Source of the DNA: Oscillatoria salina IIICB1
Lineage (GTDB): Bacteria; Cyanobacteriota; Cyanobacteriia; Cyanobacteriales; SIO1D9
Assembly (NCBI RefSeq): GCF_020144665.1
Contig: NZ_JAAHBQ010000015.1
Coordinates: forward strand, 37,698-101,697
Direction of reading: 5' to 3'
Length of the DNA: 64,000 nt
A program made the translations under genes and the position numbers. This document shows positions 41,101-48,587 of this stretch, one piece after another. How positions within the stretch are numbered: position 1 is the first letter of the stretch; each line of letters starts with the position of its first letter. The notes below the pieces were generated by a model. That model made no database searches and was not told where the DNA came from. It saw only the letters and a program-made list of their open reading frames with translations.

Positions 41101-43565
41101 TCCAAATTACTTCCCAACCAGATGCCAAACCTATAAAACCTGGAGTCTTGACAGTTGTAGGGGCATTAATTCTTCATCGCAAATTTCATGTAAAAGAGTC
41201 TTTACTTCTCCTGCAAGAAGGATATGCGACGGCACTGGAAGTAGGAGATCCCGATATAGCAGGACATAATTCCCATAACTTTTGCCTCAGTTCTTTTTGG
41301 TGCGGTCGTCCCTTGGTGGCGTTGGAACAAGAAGCTAGTGCTTACTGTAATGGATTGTTGCAAATTAAGCAATTGATAACTGCCAACTACTGTCGGATTT
41401 ATTGGCAAGCAATTTTAAATTTACTCGGCAAGAGCGAACATCTTACCATCTTGGCTGGAGAGGCTTTTCAAGAAACAGAATTTATGCCCCAACTTCTCGA
41501 AGCTCGCGATTTCTATGGCATTTATATTTGTTCGGTCTATAAGTTGATGCTGTGCTATTTATTTGAGGAACTCGAAGCGGCAAAGAATCATGCCCTGGAG
41601 GTCGAGCAATACTTTATGGCTGGCATGGGAACTTTGGGAGAACCCGCATTTTATTTGTACGATTCTTTAACTATTTTAGCTTCTTTAAATCCAGAATTAG
41701 AGCCAAGAGCGGATGAGTTGAAGAAAGTAGAAAAAAACCAAACTAAATTGCAACAACAATGGGCGAATTATGCCCCAATGAATCACCAGCATAAAGTCGA
41801 TCTGGTCGCAGCCGAAAAATGTCGAGTATTGAAACAAAAAACAGAGGCAAGCGAGCTATACGACAAAGCAATTTCTGGAGCCAAAGAAAACGAATATATC
41901 CAAGAAGAAGCCCTGGCTAACGAACTAGCTGCTAAATTTTATCTCGAATGGGGCAAAGAAAAATTTGCTGCCCTTCATATGCAAGAAGCCTATTATTGTT
42001 ACTCGCGCTGGGGAGCAAAAGCCAAAGTCGCCGACTTAGAAAAACGCTATCCTCAACTGCTGGCTCCCATCTTACAGCAAATCCGTTCGACTCTTTCGAC
42101 TCACGAAACTATCTTCGCCTTGGGAACTGTCACATCAACAAGTTCGCATACATCTAACAGTAGCGTTTCTACCGCTTTAGATTTAGCCGCTATTCTCAAA
42201 GCATCGCAAACCCTTTCGAGTGAAATCGAACTCGACAAACTGCTCTCGTCGTTGCTATCGATCGTGATTGAAAATGGGGGGGCGGATAAATGCGTCTTAA
42301 TGCTGTTGCGAGACGATCGCCTGCTGATTAAAGGCTTAATAACGCTAGGGACAGAACCCGTGGTTTTACAGCGTATTCCTGTTGAACAAAGTCACGACGT
42401 TCCCTTAAAACTAATCTACAAAGTCAAGCATAACTTGCAGACAGAAACGCTGATTAATGCAAGCGCCGATCCGACTTTAGCCCATGACCCCTACATTCAG
42501 CAACATCAACCCAAGAGTGTGTTGTGTAGTCCGATTTTACATCAAGGGAAGTTGATGGGCATTTTATATCTAGAGAATAATTTAACCATGGGGGCTTTTA
42601 CCCGCGATCGCGTCGAACTACTGAATTTACTTTGCGCTCAAGCCGCTATTTCCTTAGAAAATGCTCGACTTTATGAGCGATCGCAGGAATATTCCCAACA
42701 GTTAGAACAGGCATTAAATAACTTAAAAAACACCCAACTACAACTTGTCCAAAGTGAGAAAATGTCAGCATTGGGTAATTTAGTTGCGGGTGTAGCTCAC
42801 GAAATTAATAACCCAGTGGGTTTTATTTCTGGCAATGTTAGCGAAGCGATCGCCGCCGTCCAAGACTTCACAGAATTTCTCTCACTCTATCAAGAAAAAT
42901 TTCCTAATCCCGGAGATGAAATAGCCGACAAAGCCGAAGAGTTAGAGATTGAATATCTTTTAGAAGACCTACCGAAAATGCTAGCATCGATGCAGGTCGG
43001 GTGCGAGCGCATCAAAGGAATTAGTACCAGTTTAAGAACCTTCTCTCGGACCGATCGGGATTACAAAGTGCCGTTTAATATTCATGAAGGCATTGAAAGT
43101 ACGCTGTTAATTCTTAAACATCGCCTGAAAGCAAACGAGCAACGTCCTGGAATTGAAGTTGTTAAAAATTATGGGAATTTACCCCAAGTTATGTGTTTTT
43201 CTGGTCAATTAAATCAGGTATTTATGAATGTTTTAGCCAATGCCATCGAGGCGTTAGATGAGTCAAGTATGGGCAAAAGTTTTGCAGAAATTGAGCGTCA
43301 TCCTCGCCAAATTTTCATTCAAACCTCAGTGGAAAATGAAAAGGTTCAAGTTATCATAGCTGATAATGGTACGGGCATGAATGAACAAGTCAAACAAAAA
43401 ATATTTGACCACTTGTTTACCACCAAAGCAGTGGGGAAAGGAACTGGGTTAGGATTGGCGATCGCGAAGTCTATAATCGTTGAAAAACATGGCGGTGAGA
43501 TAATGGTTAATTCTCGACTCGGAGAAGGAACGCAATTTATTATTAGTTTTCCGATCAAAGGATGA
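38139..43565 (+). CDS. Hybrid Ser/Thr kinase - AAA ATPase - GAF - histidine kinase
   Basis: About 1808 residues, a cyanobacterial 'trifunctional' signalling protein of the Anabaena HstK kind. Start set at ATG 38139; a TTG at 38070 would add 23 unrelated residues. The Ser/Thr kinase domain spans about 17-290: Lys50 (VLKWLH), catalytic D142 (IHKDIKPANIL), D161 in DFS instead of DFG, and an activation segment ending GTLAYISPEQTGRMNRG. The AAA/STAND-like ATPase has Walker A 342-349 (GFSGIGKT) and Walker B D472-D473 (VMFLDDLQWAD). A long helical region follows to about 1340, then a GAF domain (about 1350-1500), a coiled coil and the histidine kinase with phospho-His H1554 (GVAHEINNPVGF), N box (NQVFMNVLANAIEAL) and G boxes (ADNGTGM, KGTGLGLAIAKSI). 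Cognate regulator not in the window. Soluble. Confidence 0.92.
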   Translation: MKENNLQGVIHLNQWLGKYRLIEEVYLGKRTVVYRGVVEENQDSRPVVLKWLHQEYPTFNDLLQFRNQYAIAKNLKIRGIVRPYSLETYRNSYILIMEDFGGISLQNYVKTNNLSLLEILEIATQLATILQELHRDRVIHKDIKPANILIHPSTKEVKIIDFSIASLLPRETQEIQNPNQLEGTLAYISPEQTGRMNRGIDYRSDFYSLGITFYELLTGELPFQSNDPMELVHCHLAKPAPEVHKINPQIPFILAKIVKKLIAKNAEDRYQSAFGLKEDLENCLTQLQKTGKIAKFAIAKRDICDRFLISEKLYGREKEVEKLLAAFARISSGTTEMMLVAGFSGIGKTAVVNEVHKPIVRQRGYFIKGKFDQFQRNIPFSAFVQAFRDLMGQLLTESDAQIQQWKNKILAAVGENGQVIIDVIPELEKILGEQPPAVELSGTAAQNRFNLLLQKFTKVFTSKEHPLVMFLDDLQWADAASLKLIQVLIADTAHLLLIGAYRDNEVNPAHPLILTLGEIQKSGFTINTITLKPLNKTQINQLVTDTLKSTKKLALPLAKLVFQKTKGNPFFASQFLKALHEENFIEFNFDIGCWQCDIARIKRQALSEDVVEFMALQLEKLPLASQEVLKLAACIGNQFDLATLAIVSQQSEIEAAANLWKGLQEGLILPVGEVYKFYVGQETLADTPKNSQTVSYKFLHDRVQQAAYSLIPDERKQTTHYRIGQLLLQKIPPETREERIFELVNQLNYGTALINEQKERDELSQLNLIACRKARSSTAYQAGREYAKIGFSLLGEKAWSRKYYKTLEFHELAAELALLCGDFEQMERFVKIACDRANSLVEKVKVYRLKIQARFAQNQLTEAINIALELLQQLGVTFPESPTQNDIQQAIAEIYQLIGDREVEDLIYLPQMTDAKKIAIIQIANSISPATYFIGSSLNPLLIALVVKESILFGNTPASAFGYAGYAFVACNPLQDVDTGVKFGRLALQITSQPDAKPIKPGVLTVVGALILHRKFHVKESLLLLQEGYATALEVGDPDIAGHNSHNFCLSSFWCGRPLVALEQEASAYCNGLLQIKQLITANYCRIYWQAILNLLGKSEHLTILAGEAFQETEFMPQLLEARDFYGIYICSVYKLMLCYLFEELEAAKNHALEVEQYFMAGMGTLGEPAFYLYDSLTILASLNPELEPRADELKKVEKNQTKLQQQWANYAPMNHQHKVDLVAAEKCRVLKQKTEASELYDKAISGAKENEYIQEEALANELAAKFYLEWGKEKFAALHMQEAYYCYSRWGAKAKVADLEKRYPQLLAPILQQIRSTLSTHETIFALGTVTSTSSHTSNSSVSTALDLAAILKASQTLSSEIELDKLLSSLLSIVIENGGADKCVLMLLRDDRLLIKGLITLGTEPVVLQRIPVEQSHDVPLKLIYKVKHNLQTETLINASADPTLAHDPYIQQHQPKSVLCSPILHQGKLMGILYLENNLTMGAFTRDRVELLNLLCAQAAISLENARLYERSQEYSQQLEQALNNLKNTQLQLVQSEKMSALGNLVAGVAHEINNPVGFISGNVSEAIAAVQDFTEFLSLYQEKFPNPGDEIADKAEELEIEYLLEDLPKMLASMQVGCERIKGISTSLRTFSRTDRDYKVPFNIHEGIESTLLILKHRLKANEQRPGIEVVKNYGNLPQVMCFSGQLNQVFMNVLANAIEALDESSMGKSFAEIERHPRQIFIQTSVENEKVQVIIADNGTGMNEQVKQKIFDHLFTTKAVGKGTGLGLAIAKSIIVEKHGGEIMVNSRLGEGTQFIISFPIKG

Positions 43566-43672
43566 TAATTTCGGTTCTTTCCAGCGAGTGATAGATAGAG
43601 ACTTTTAAGACATCTTCAACATCAATTTTCGCAGTTTCTCTAGGTTAACCCAAAATGAATTTTGTTTTTTGT

Positions 43673-43704
43673 TCTTTTATTTCTTGACAAAATGCACATT
43701 TTGC
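43673..43704. repeat. 32-bp palindromic repeat, copy 2
   Basis: Same orientation as the copy at 37581-37612, with two differences (CAAAATGCACATTTTG in the core). It lies in the 147-base gap between the convergent kinase and Mg-chelatase genes, directly after the kinase and 8 bases before the stop of the next gene. Confidence 0.75.
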
Positions 43705-43712
43705 GATAAAGA

Positions 43713-46700
43713 CTAAACTTTCACGCCTTCAATTTCCTCATCAGATAAATCATACAAATCTCTTAATTTCGCCAATTTCTCTTCATCAGGTTGCCAAAAA
43801 CCACGCCCATTTGCTTCTAACATTCTCCCGACAATATTGCGAAAAGCTTCAGGATTTGCTTCGCGTAGTTTTGCCGCCATTTCTGCATCTAAAGCGTAAG
43901 TTTCTGCGGCTTGGTCATAAACCCAACTATCGGTAAAATTAACCGTACCTCCCCAACCTATTAAAGCAGTCATGCGTTGAGAAATTTCGTAAGCGCCACC
44001 CGAACCTTGATTAGCCATTGCTTGCGCCCACTTCGGATTTAAAAGTTTGGTACGATACTCTAATCTGAGCAATTCTGTTAACTTTCTCGGTGTAGTATCT
44101 TTCGAGAAACTTTCCACAAAATCAGCATTTACTTGCTTCCCACTTTGCTTTTCAGCAGCTTGTTTCAACGCGCCCGTATTCGCATAATATTCTTGAATAT
44201 CAGTTAAACCATATTCTACCGAATCAATTTCTTGAATTACGCGATCGCACCTTTTTAGTAGTTGATTTAACACTTCTGGACGCGCTTGTCCTTTATCATT
44301 ACGTCCATAGCTGTAAGAATTACGTTTTGTCCAGGTATCCGCCAACTCTTCACCAGATTCCCAGTTACTATCGACGACGCGATCGTTTACCAACGAACCA
44401 AAATCACCAGCCGGATTAGAAAATAACCTTGCAGAAGCATTTTCTACCCCTTGGGCTGACAAAGCCAAAGCGTGTTTGCGAATATAATTTTCCTCTTCAC
44501 TTTCATCAGCTTCCGCAGCCCGTCGAAATAAATCATCCAATAACTCAATAATATTCACAAATGTATCGCGGAAAATACCCGAAAGATTCGCCAAAACATC
44601 AATCCGAGGATGACCAACTTCCGCCAAATCTTTCAACTCATAACGAACAATTCTCCCCGTACCTTCCTTAACAGGTTCCGCCCCCACCAATTCTAACAAA
44701 ATACCCAGCGATTCACCCTTAGTTTTAATCGCATCCAAACCCCACAACATTACCGCCACAGTCTCCGGAAACTTACCCGTTTCTTCCACATTTTGCAAGA
44801 TAATTTTTCGGGCAATTTCCCTTCCCCTTTCATAAGCTGCTGGTGAAGGCATTCGATAAGGATCTAAAGCATGAATATTCCTCCCAGTAGGCAATACACC
44901 AACACCATCACGTAACAAATCTCCACCAGCCGCAGGTAAAATATACTCTCCATTTAAACCCCGTAAAAGATTCGTTAACTCATCAGTATTTTGCCGCAAC
45001 AACTCAATAATTTGCTTCTTTTCTTCCTCTTCTGCTTCACTTAGCGCCTTTGCGTCTTTGCGCGAGTTTCCCTCACCAAAATAAGCATCTAAATAAGACT
45101 GCAAACCCACCTCATCAGGAACTTCACCCAAACTATGTAAACCCGAAGAAAACAACCTTTGTTCAACTACCTGTAAATACTCATAAACCTTAACAAAATA
45201 ATCATTAATTACCCGCTTACTAAACAACTTAGCATTCTCAACCGTAAACTCAATTCCCGACTTTCTCCCCTCCTCAAAAACACAATCTTTATCAATTCCC
45301 ACATCAACAATTTTCTGACAAATTGCCTCCTTCAGCGCATAATTCTTTTCCGGATCTTCCCGATACTCAGAAATCAAATCTCGCAGCGTGAGTAACTCTT
45401 TATACAAACCTGCACGACCATAAGGAGGTACATTATGAGAAATTAACACCCCATAACCGCGACGTTTAGCCAGCATCGATTCCGAAGGATTATTAGCAGC
45501 ATAAATATACAAATTCGGGAGATTTCCTAACAAAATATCCGACCAAGAATAGCCAGTATTTCCTAACGGCGATCCCGGCAACCATTCTACAGTTCCGTGC
45601 ATTCCAAAATGAACAACAGCATCAGCTTGAAAATCATTTTGTAGCCACTTGTAAAAAGCAGCATATTGAGGGTGAGGTGTCAAGTCTTTTTCAAACATTA
45701 AACGCATCGGATCGCCAGCAATTCCCAGTGGAGGTTGTACCCCAATCCAAATATTTCCTAACTGAATACCACCAATATAAAAATCATCGCCGATAGTTTT
45801 TATCCCCGTTTTCGTCAAACTTTTCCATTGTTTTTCAATCCGACTTATTAACAAATACCCCAACCATTTCTCCAAAGTCTTTACATTCACACTCGTCTGT
45901 AATCCGAAGCAAATTTCTTGACTTTGCGCCTTTCTTTGCGTCTTTGCGACTTGGCGTGAAATTCTCTCTTCATCTGCTGCTTTCACCCAGCGAATAATTT
46001 CTTCGCCATCTGCTGGTAACTCCCCCACTTCATAACCGGCTGCTTGTAAATTTTGGAGAAAACTAAACAAACTTTTCGGCACATTTAATAACGCGGCGGT
46101 TCCCGTTGCGCCGTAACCTGGCGGAAACCCATACAAAATCACGGCAATTTTTCGATCTTTTGCAGGAGTTTCTCGTAATTTAATCCAAGCTTTAACTCTG
46201 CCAATTAACCGTTGAACTCGTTCGGGGACAAGATAGATTTTTTCACCGACTAAACCACCAAGAGGAACAACATCAATTGCACCATCTAATTCGGGTAACG
46301 CATACAGAACAACACTTTGCAAGCCGCCAATTCCTTGTCTTGTCCAAGAATGAATATCTTGAATTAATAAGGGCGCGGCAACAAAATAAGGGACATTTTT
46401 GGCAGCGAGAATGCGTTTTGCTACAGCTACTTGTCGTCCTGCTTCCATTGAACCCGCAGGTCCACCAACTAAGGGAAAACCTATGGTAGAAACGATCGCG
46501 TTAACTGCTACTGCTTCGGGTGAGAGAGAAAGGATTTCTTTGTTTCCTTGTTCTCTTTGTTGAGTTTCGTAAGCGGTTGTCATCCAGTCGCGGACGGCGA
46601 CATGACCTTCGACACCATTTATAAATATTGGTAAGGGAATTAATCCGGCGTTTTCAAAGTAGCGAATTAGTTGAGGAATGTAGGGTTGTTTGGTAATAAC

Positions 46701-47486
46701 GTGTTTGCGATAAAGTAAGATGCCAATGACTGGTTTGTCTTGGGGAGAAAGGCTTGTTGATGTTTCTTGGTTGACCCCTCCCTGAAACGGAGAGGGGCTT
46801 TTTGAGGTTGGTTGTTGTTGATACCAGTCAAGATATTGTTTGGGTGAGGTGAAGTATCCGTCGTAGTCAGGGTGAAGTAAACCCATGTTGGGTGTTTCAA
46901 TGACTGCGGGAATTTCACCTACTTTTAAGCCTAAATATTTTTCTGCGATCGCCCAAAACATTGCGGCAACATTTTCCATTCCGCCTGCGTTCCAATAGCT
47001 GTAAATTATTAGCCAGTTTCGCAAATCTTGGACTTTTTTGGCGGGGATATATTTGAGAAGTTTGGGTCCGGTTTTGAGGAAGCTGAGATAGCCTGCGAGT
47101 TTGTCTTCTTCGCGAGAGTTGCTAAATTTAGAGAGGATAAATTTTACAGGTTTAGGCATTCCTTTGGGTTTGTCACCGATCGCGAATTTTCCCAATTTGG
47201 TGAGACTCATTAATTCGAGGGCTGACTCGAAAACGAGGCGGATGGGAATGTGTTGTACTTTTTCGCGTAACCAGATAACTTGATCGTAGTCGAAGATGAG
47301 ACTGGCGAAGAAAACATCTGCTTGTTGTAGGGCTGTGGCGACTATTTCTGGGTGGGTTGCGATCGCGCGATCGCTAAATACTTCGATTTCTAGTTGTTCG
47401 CATTGGGATTTAGCTAGTTCTGCTGCTTTTCGGTATAAGTCGGTGTTAAATGATTCAAATCCGGCGATCGCGACGATGCGTTTCAT
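43713..47486 (-). CDS. bchH: Magnesium chelatase subunit H, second (shorter) type
   Basis: 1257 residues, CobN/Mg-chelatase H family; binds the tetrapyrrole into which the metal is inserted. Closest by eye to ChlH/BchH rather than CobN: KFSNSREEDKLAGYLSFLKTGPKLLKYIPAKKVQDLRNWLIIYSYWNAGGMENVAAMF, with HFGMHGTVEWLPGSPLGNTG and YIYAANNPSESMLAKRRGYG in the catalytic half (quoted in part). Main cyanobacterial ChlH proteins are about 1330 residues with a different N-terminus, so this is probably a paralogue. Three in-frame repeat-derived insertions (complement of 46775-46797, 45934-45948, 45048-45062) give low-complexity patches such as KSPSPFQGGVNQETSTS and NSRKDAKALSEAEEEEKKQ. chlI and chlD are not nearby. 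Metal (Mg or Co) remains open. Confidence 0.85.
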   Translation of the reverse strand: MKRIVAIAGFESFNTDLYRKAAELAKSQCEQLEIEVFSDRAIATHPEIVATALQQADVFFASLIFDYDQVIWLREKVQHIPIRLVFESALELMSLTKLGKFAIGDKPKGMPKPVKFILSKFSNSREEDKLAGYLSFLKTGPKLLKYIPAKKVQDLRNWLIIYSYWNAGGMENVAAMFWAIAEKYLGLKVGEIPAVIETPNMGLLHPDYDGYFTSPKQYLDWYQQQPTSKSPSPFQGGVNQETSTSLSPQDKPVIGILLYRKHVITKQPYIPQLIRYFENAGLIPLPIFINGVEGHVAVRDWMTTAYETQQREQGNKEILSLSPEAVAVNAIVSTIGFPLVGGPAGSMEAGRQVAVAKRILAAKNVPYFVAAPLLIQDIHSWTRQGIGGLQSVVLYALPELDGAIDVVPLGGLVGEKIYLVPERVQRLIGRVKAWIKLRETPAKDRKIAVILYGFPPGYGATGTAALLNVPKSLFSFLQNLQAAGYEVGELPADGEEIIRWVKAADEERISRQVAKTQRKAQSQEICFGLQTSVNVKTLEKWLGYLLISRIEKQWKSLTKTGIKTIGDDFYIGGIQLGNIWIGVQPPLGIAGDPMRLMFEKDLTPHPQYAAFYKWLQNDFQADAVVHFGMHGTVEWLPGSPLGNTGYSWSDILLGNLPNLYIYAANNPSESMLAKRRGYGVLISHNVPPYGRAGLYKELLTLRDLISEYREDPEKNYALKEAICQKIVDVGIDKDCVFEEGRKSGIEFTVENAKLFSKRVINDYFVKVYEYLQVVEQRLFSSGLHSLGEVPDEVGLQSYLDAYFGEGNSRKDAKALSEAEEEEKKQIIELLRQNTDELTNLLRGLNGEYILPAAGGDLLRDGVGVLPTGRNIHALDPYRMPSPAAYERGREIARKIILQNVEETGKFPETVAVMLWGLDAIKTKGESLGILLELVGAEPVKEGTGRIVRYELKDLAEVGHPRIDVLANLSGIFRDTFVNIIELLDDLFRRAAEADESEEENYIRKHALALSAQGVENASARLFSNPAGDFGSLVNDRVVDSNWESGEELADTWTKRNSYSYGRNDKGQARPEVLNQLLKRCDRVIQEIDSVEYGLTDIQEYYANTGALKQAAEKQSGKQVNADFVESFSKDTTPRKLTELLRLEYRTKLLNPKWAQAMANQGSGGAYEISQRMTALIGWGGTVNFTDSWVYDQAAETYALDAEMAAKLREANPEAFRNIVGRMLEANGRGFWQPDEEKLAKLRDLYDLSDEEIEGVKV

Positions 47487-47658
47487 ACCTACAACCTATC
47501 AATTTATTTCTTGCTTCAATTTGGAAAAATTTTGGCAGTTTTTTGGGCTACTTACTCAATTTTATTTGATGATACCTTATTTTTTTTTAGTAAACTAATT
47601 TGTTTTTCTTACCAAGAAGATTTAATAACTGCGTTTTTAAACGGCATAATCATTTTTT

Positions 47659-48042
47659 TTAGATAACTTTAACTGGGTAAACACGAATTGCTGCATCTTG
47701 CGTAGCAATTATCAGATTATTTTGCCAAGCTTGACAAATAAGCATTCTGTCAAATGGATCGCGATGTAGCAAAGGCAATTTTGCCAATTGATTCACACTT
47801 TGTTCATCAAGTTTAAGGCTGATGATTTGATGGAAATCGCGCTGTTTTGGCAAATATATTTCCGGTGAATCTGGTAATGGTAACTTTCCCAATTGATATT
47901 TAACAATACACTCCCACACAGAAACAACACTTAAGTAGACTTGGTTATCTAGATCGCGAATAATGTCTCGAACGTCACTTGATAACCGACTGTCACCGCT
48001 AATATACCAAAGAAAAATATGTGTATCTAGCAAAATTTTCAT
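47659..48042 (-). CDS. vapC: PIN-domain toxin, VapC family
   Basis: 127-residue predicted RNase toxin of a type II toxin-antitoxin pair. Acidic active-site residues: D6 (LLDTHIFLWY), E44 (SVWECIVK), D95/D98 (HRDPFDRMLICQA) and D116 (ATQDAAI). The DTHIFLWY start is typical of this PIN group. Its ATG overlaps the antitoxin stop by 4 bases, giving coupled translation. The RNA target is unknown. Confidence 0.93.
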   Translation of the reverse strand: MKILLDTHIFLWYISGDSRLSSDVRDIIRDLDNQVYLSVVSVWECIVKYQLGKLPLPDSPEIYLPKQRDFHQIISLKLDEQSVNQLAKLPLLHRDPFDRMLICQAWQNNLIIATQDAAIRVYPVKVI

Positions 48043-48281
48043 TTTGCTTCAAACTCACTCAAAATTTCTGCTGGTAACGGGGCATTAAAATCATCAGGTA
48101 AGATAAACTCTCCAGCACACAAACCAAATGGTCGCAACTGCTTCCCAGTAGATGATATAATTGGTTTAACTTCAGCAATTGGTTGATTAGAACGAGTAAT
48201 AACTAAAGTTTCACCTGCTTCGACTTGCTGCAAATATTTAAGGGGATTGCGTTGAATTTCATCAATAGTTACGTTTAGCAT
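48039..48281 (-). CDS. Antitoxin, Phd/YefM-like
   Basis: 80 residues from the ATG at 48281, chosen because GAGG (complement of 48289-48292) is 7 bases upstream; the open frame extends to a TTG at 48299. The N-terminal Phd/YefM-like DNA-binding part is NVTIDEIQRNPLKYLQQVEAGETLVITRSNQPIAEVKPI. The C-terminal tail (FGLCAGEFILPDDFNAPLPAEILSEFEAK) contains the conserved F-x-x-P-x-D-F-x-x-P-L-P-x-x-I/L toxin-binding motif. First gene of the toxin pair; expected to neutralise VapC and repress the operon. Confidence 0.92.
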   Translation of the reverse strand: MLNVTIDEIQRNPLKYLQQVEAGETLVITRSNQPIAEVKPIISSTGKQLRPFGLCAGEFILPDDFNAPLPAEILSEFEAK

Positions 48282-48587
48282 GAAAATACCTCTAAGCAAA
48301 ATTATTGAAAGACATTTATTGGATTTTTTGGTGTTTTAATTTAATTATTATTCCTTTTTATTCCTTTATTCCCTTTAGAGAATAAGTGAATCGATTGCCA
48401 ACGAGGGAAAATATTGGTAACTATTACATTTTATCTTAAATTGAGGAAAAATTACTAAACTGGGCAGGCGATCGCGTAATCGCAAGCTGAAATGTTGCCG
48501 TTTGCTAATAACTGCTGTCAAAATCAAAATTAACTAGGAAAATAGAATAAAATAAGAGATTTGTTACCCTAGGGAGTTATAGCGACT

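Noticed and set aside
37581..43704. Composite transposon carrying the kinase
   Set aside because: No transposase or target duplication was seen; only the 32-bp repeats, kept as a finding rather than a mobile element call.
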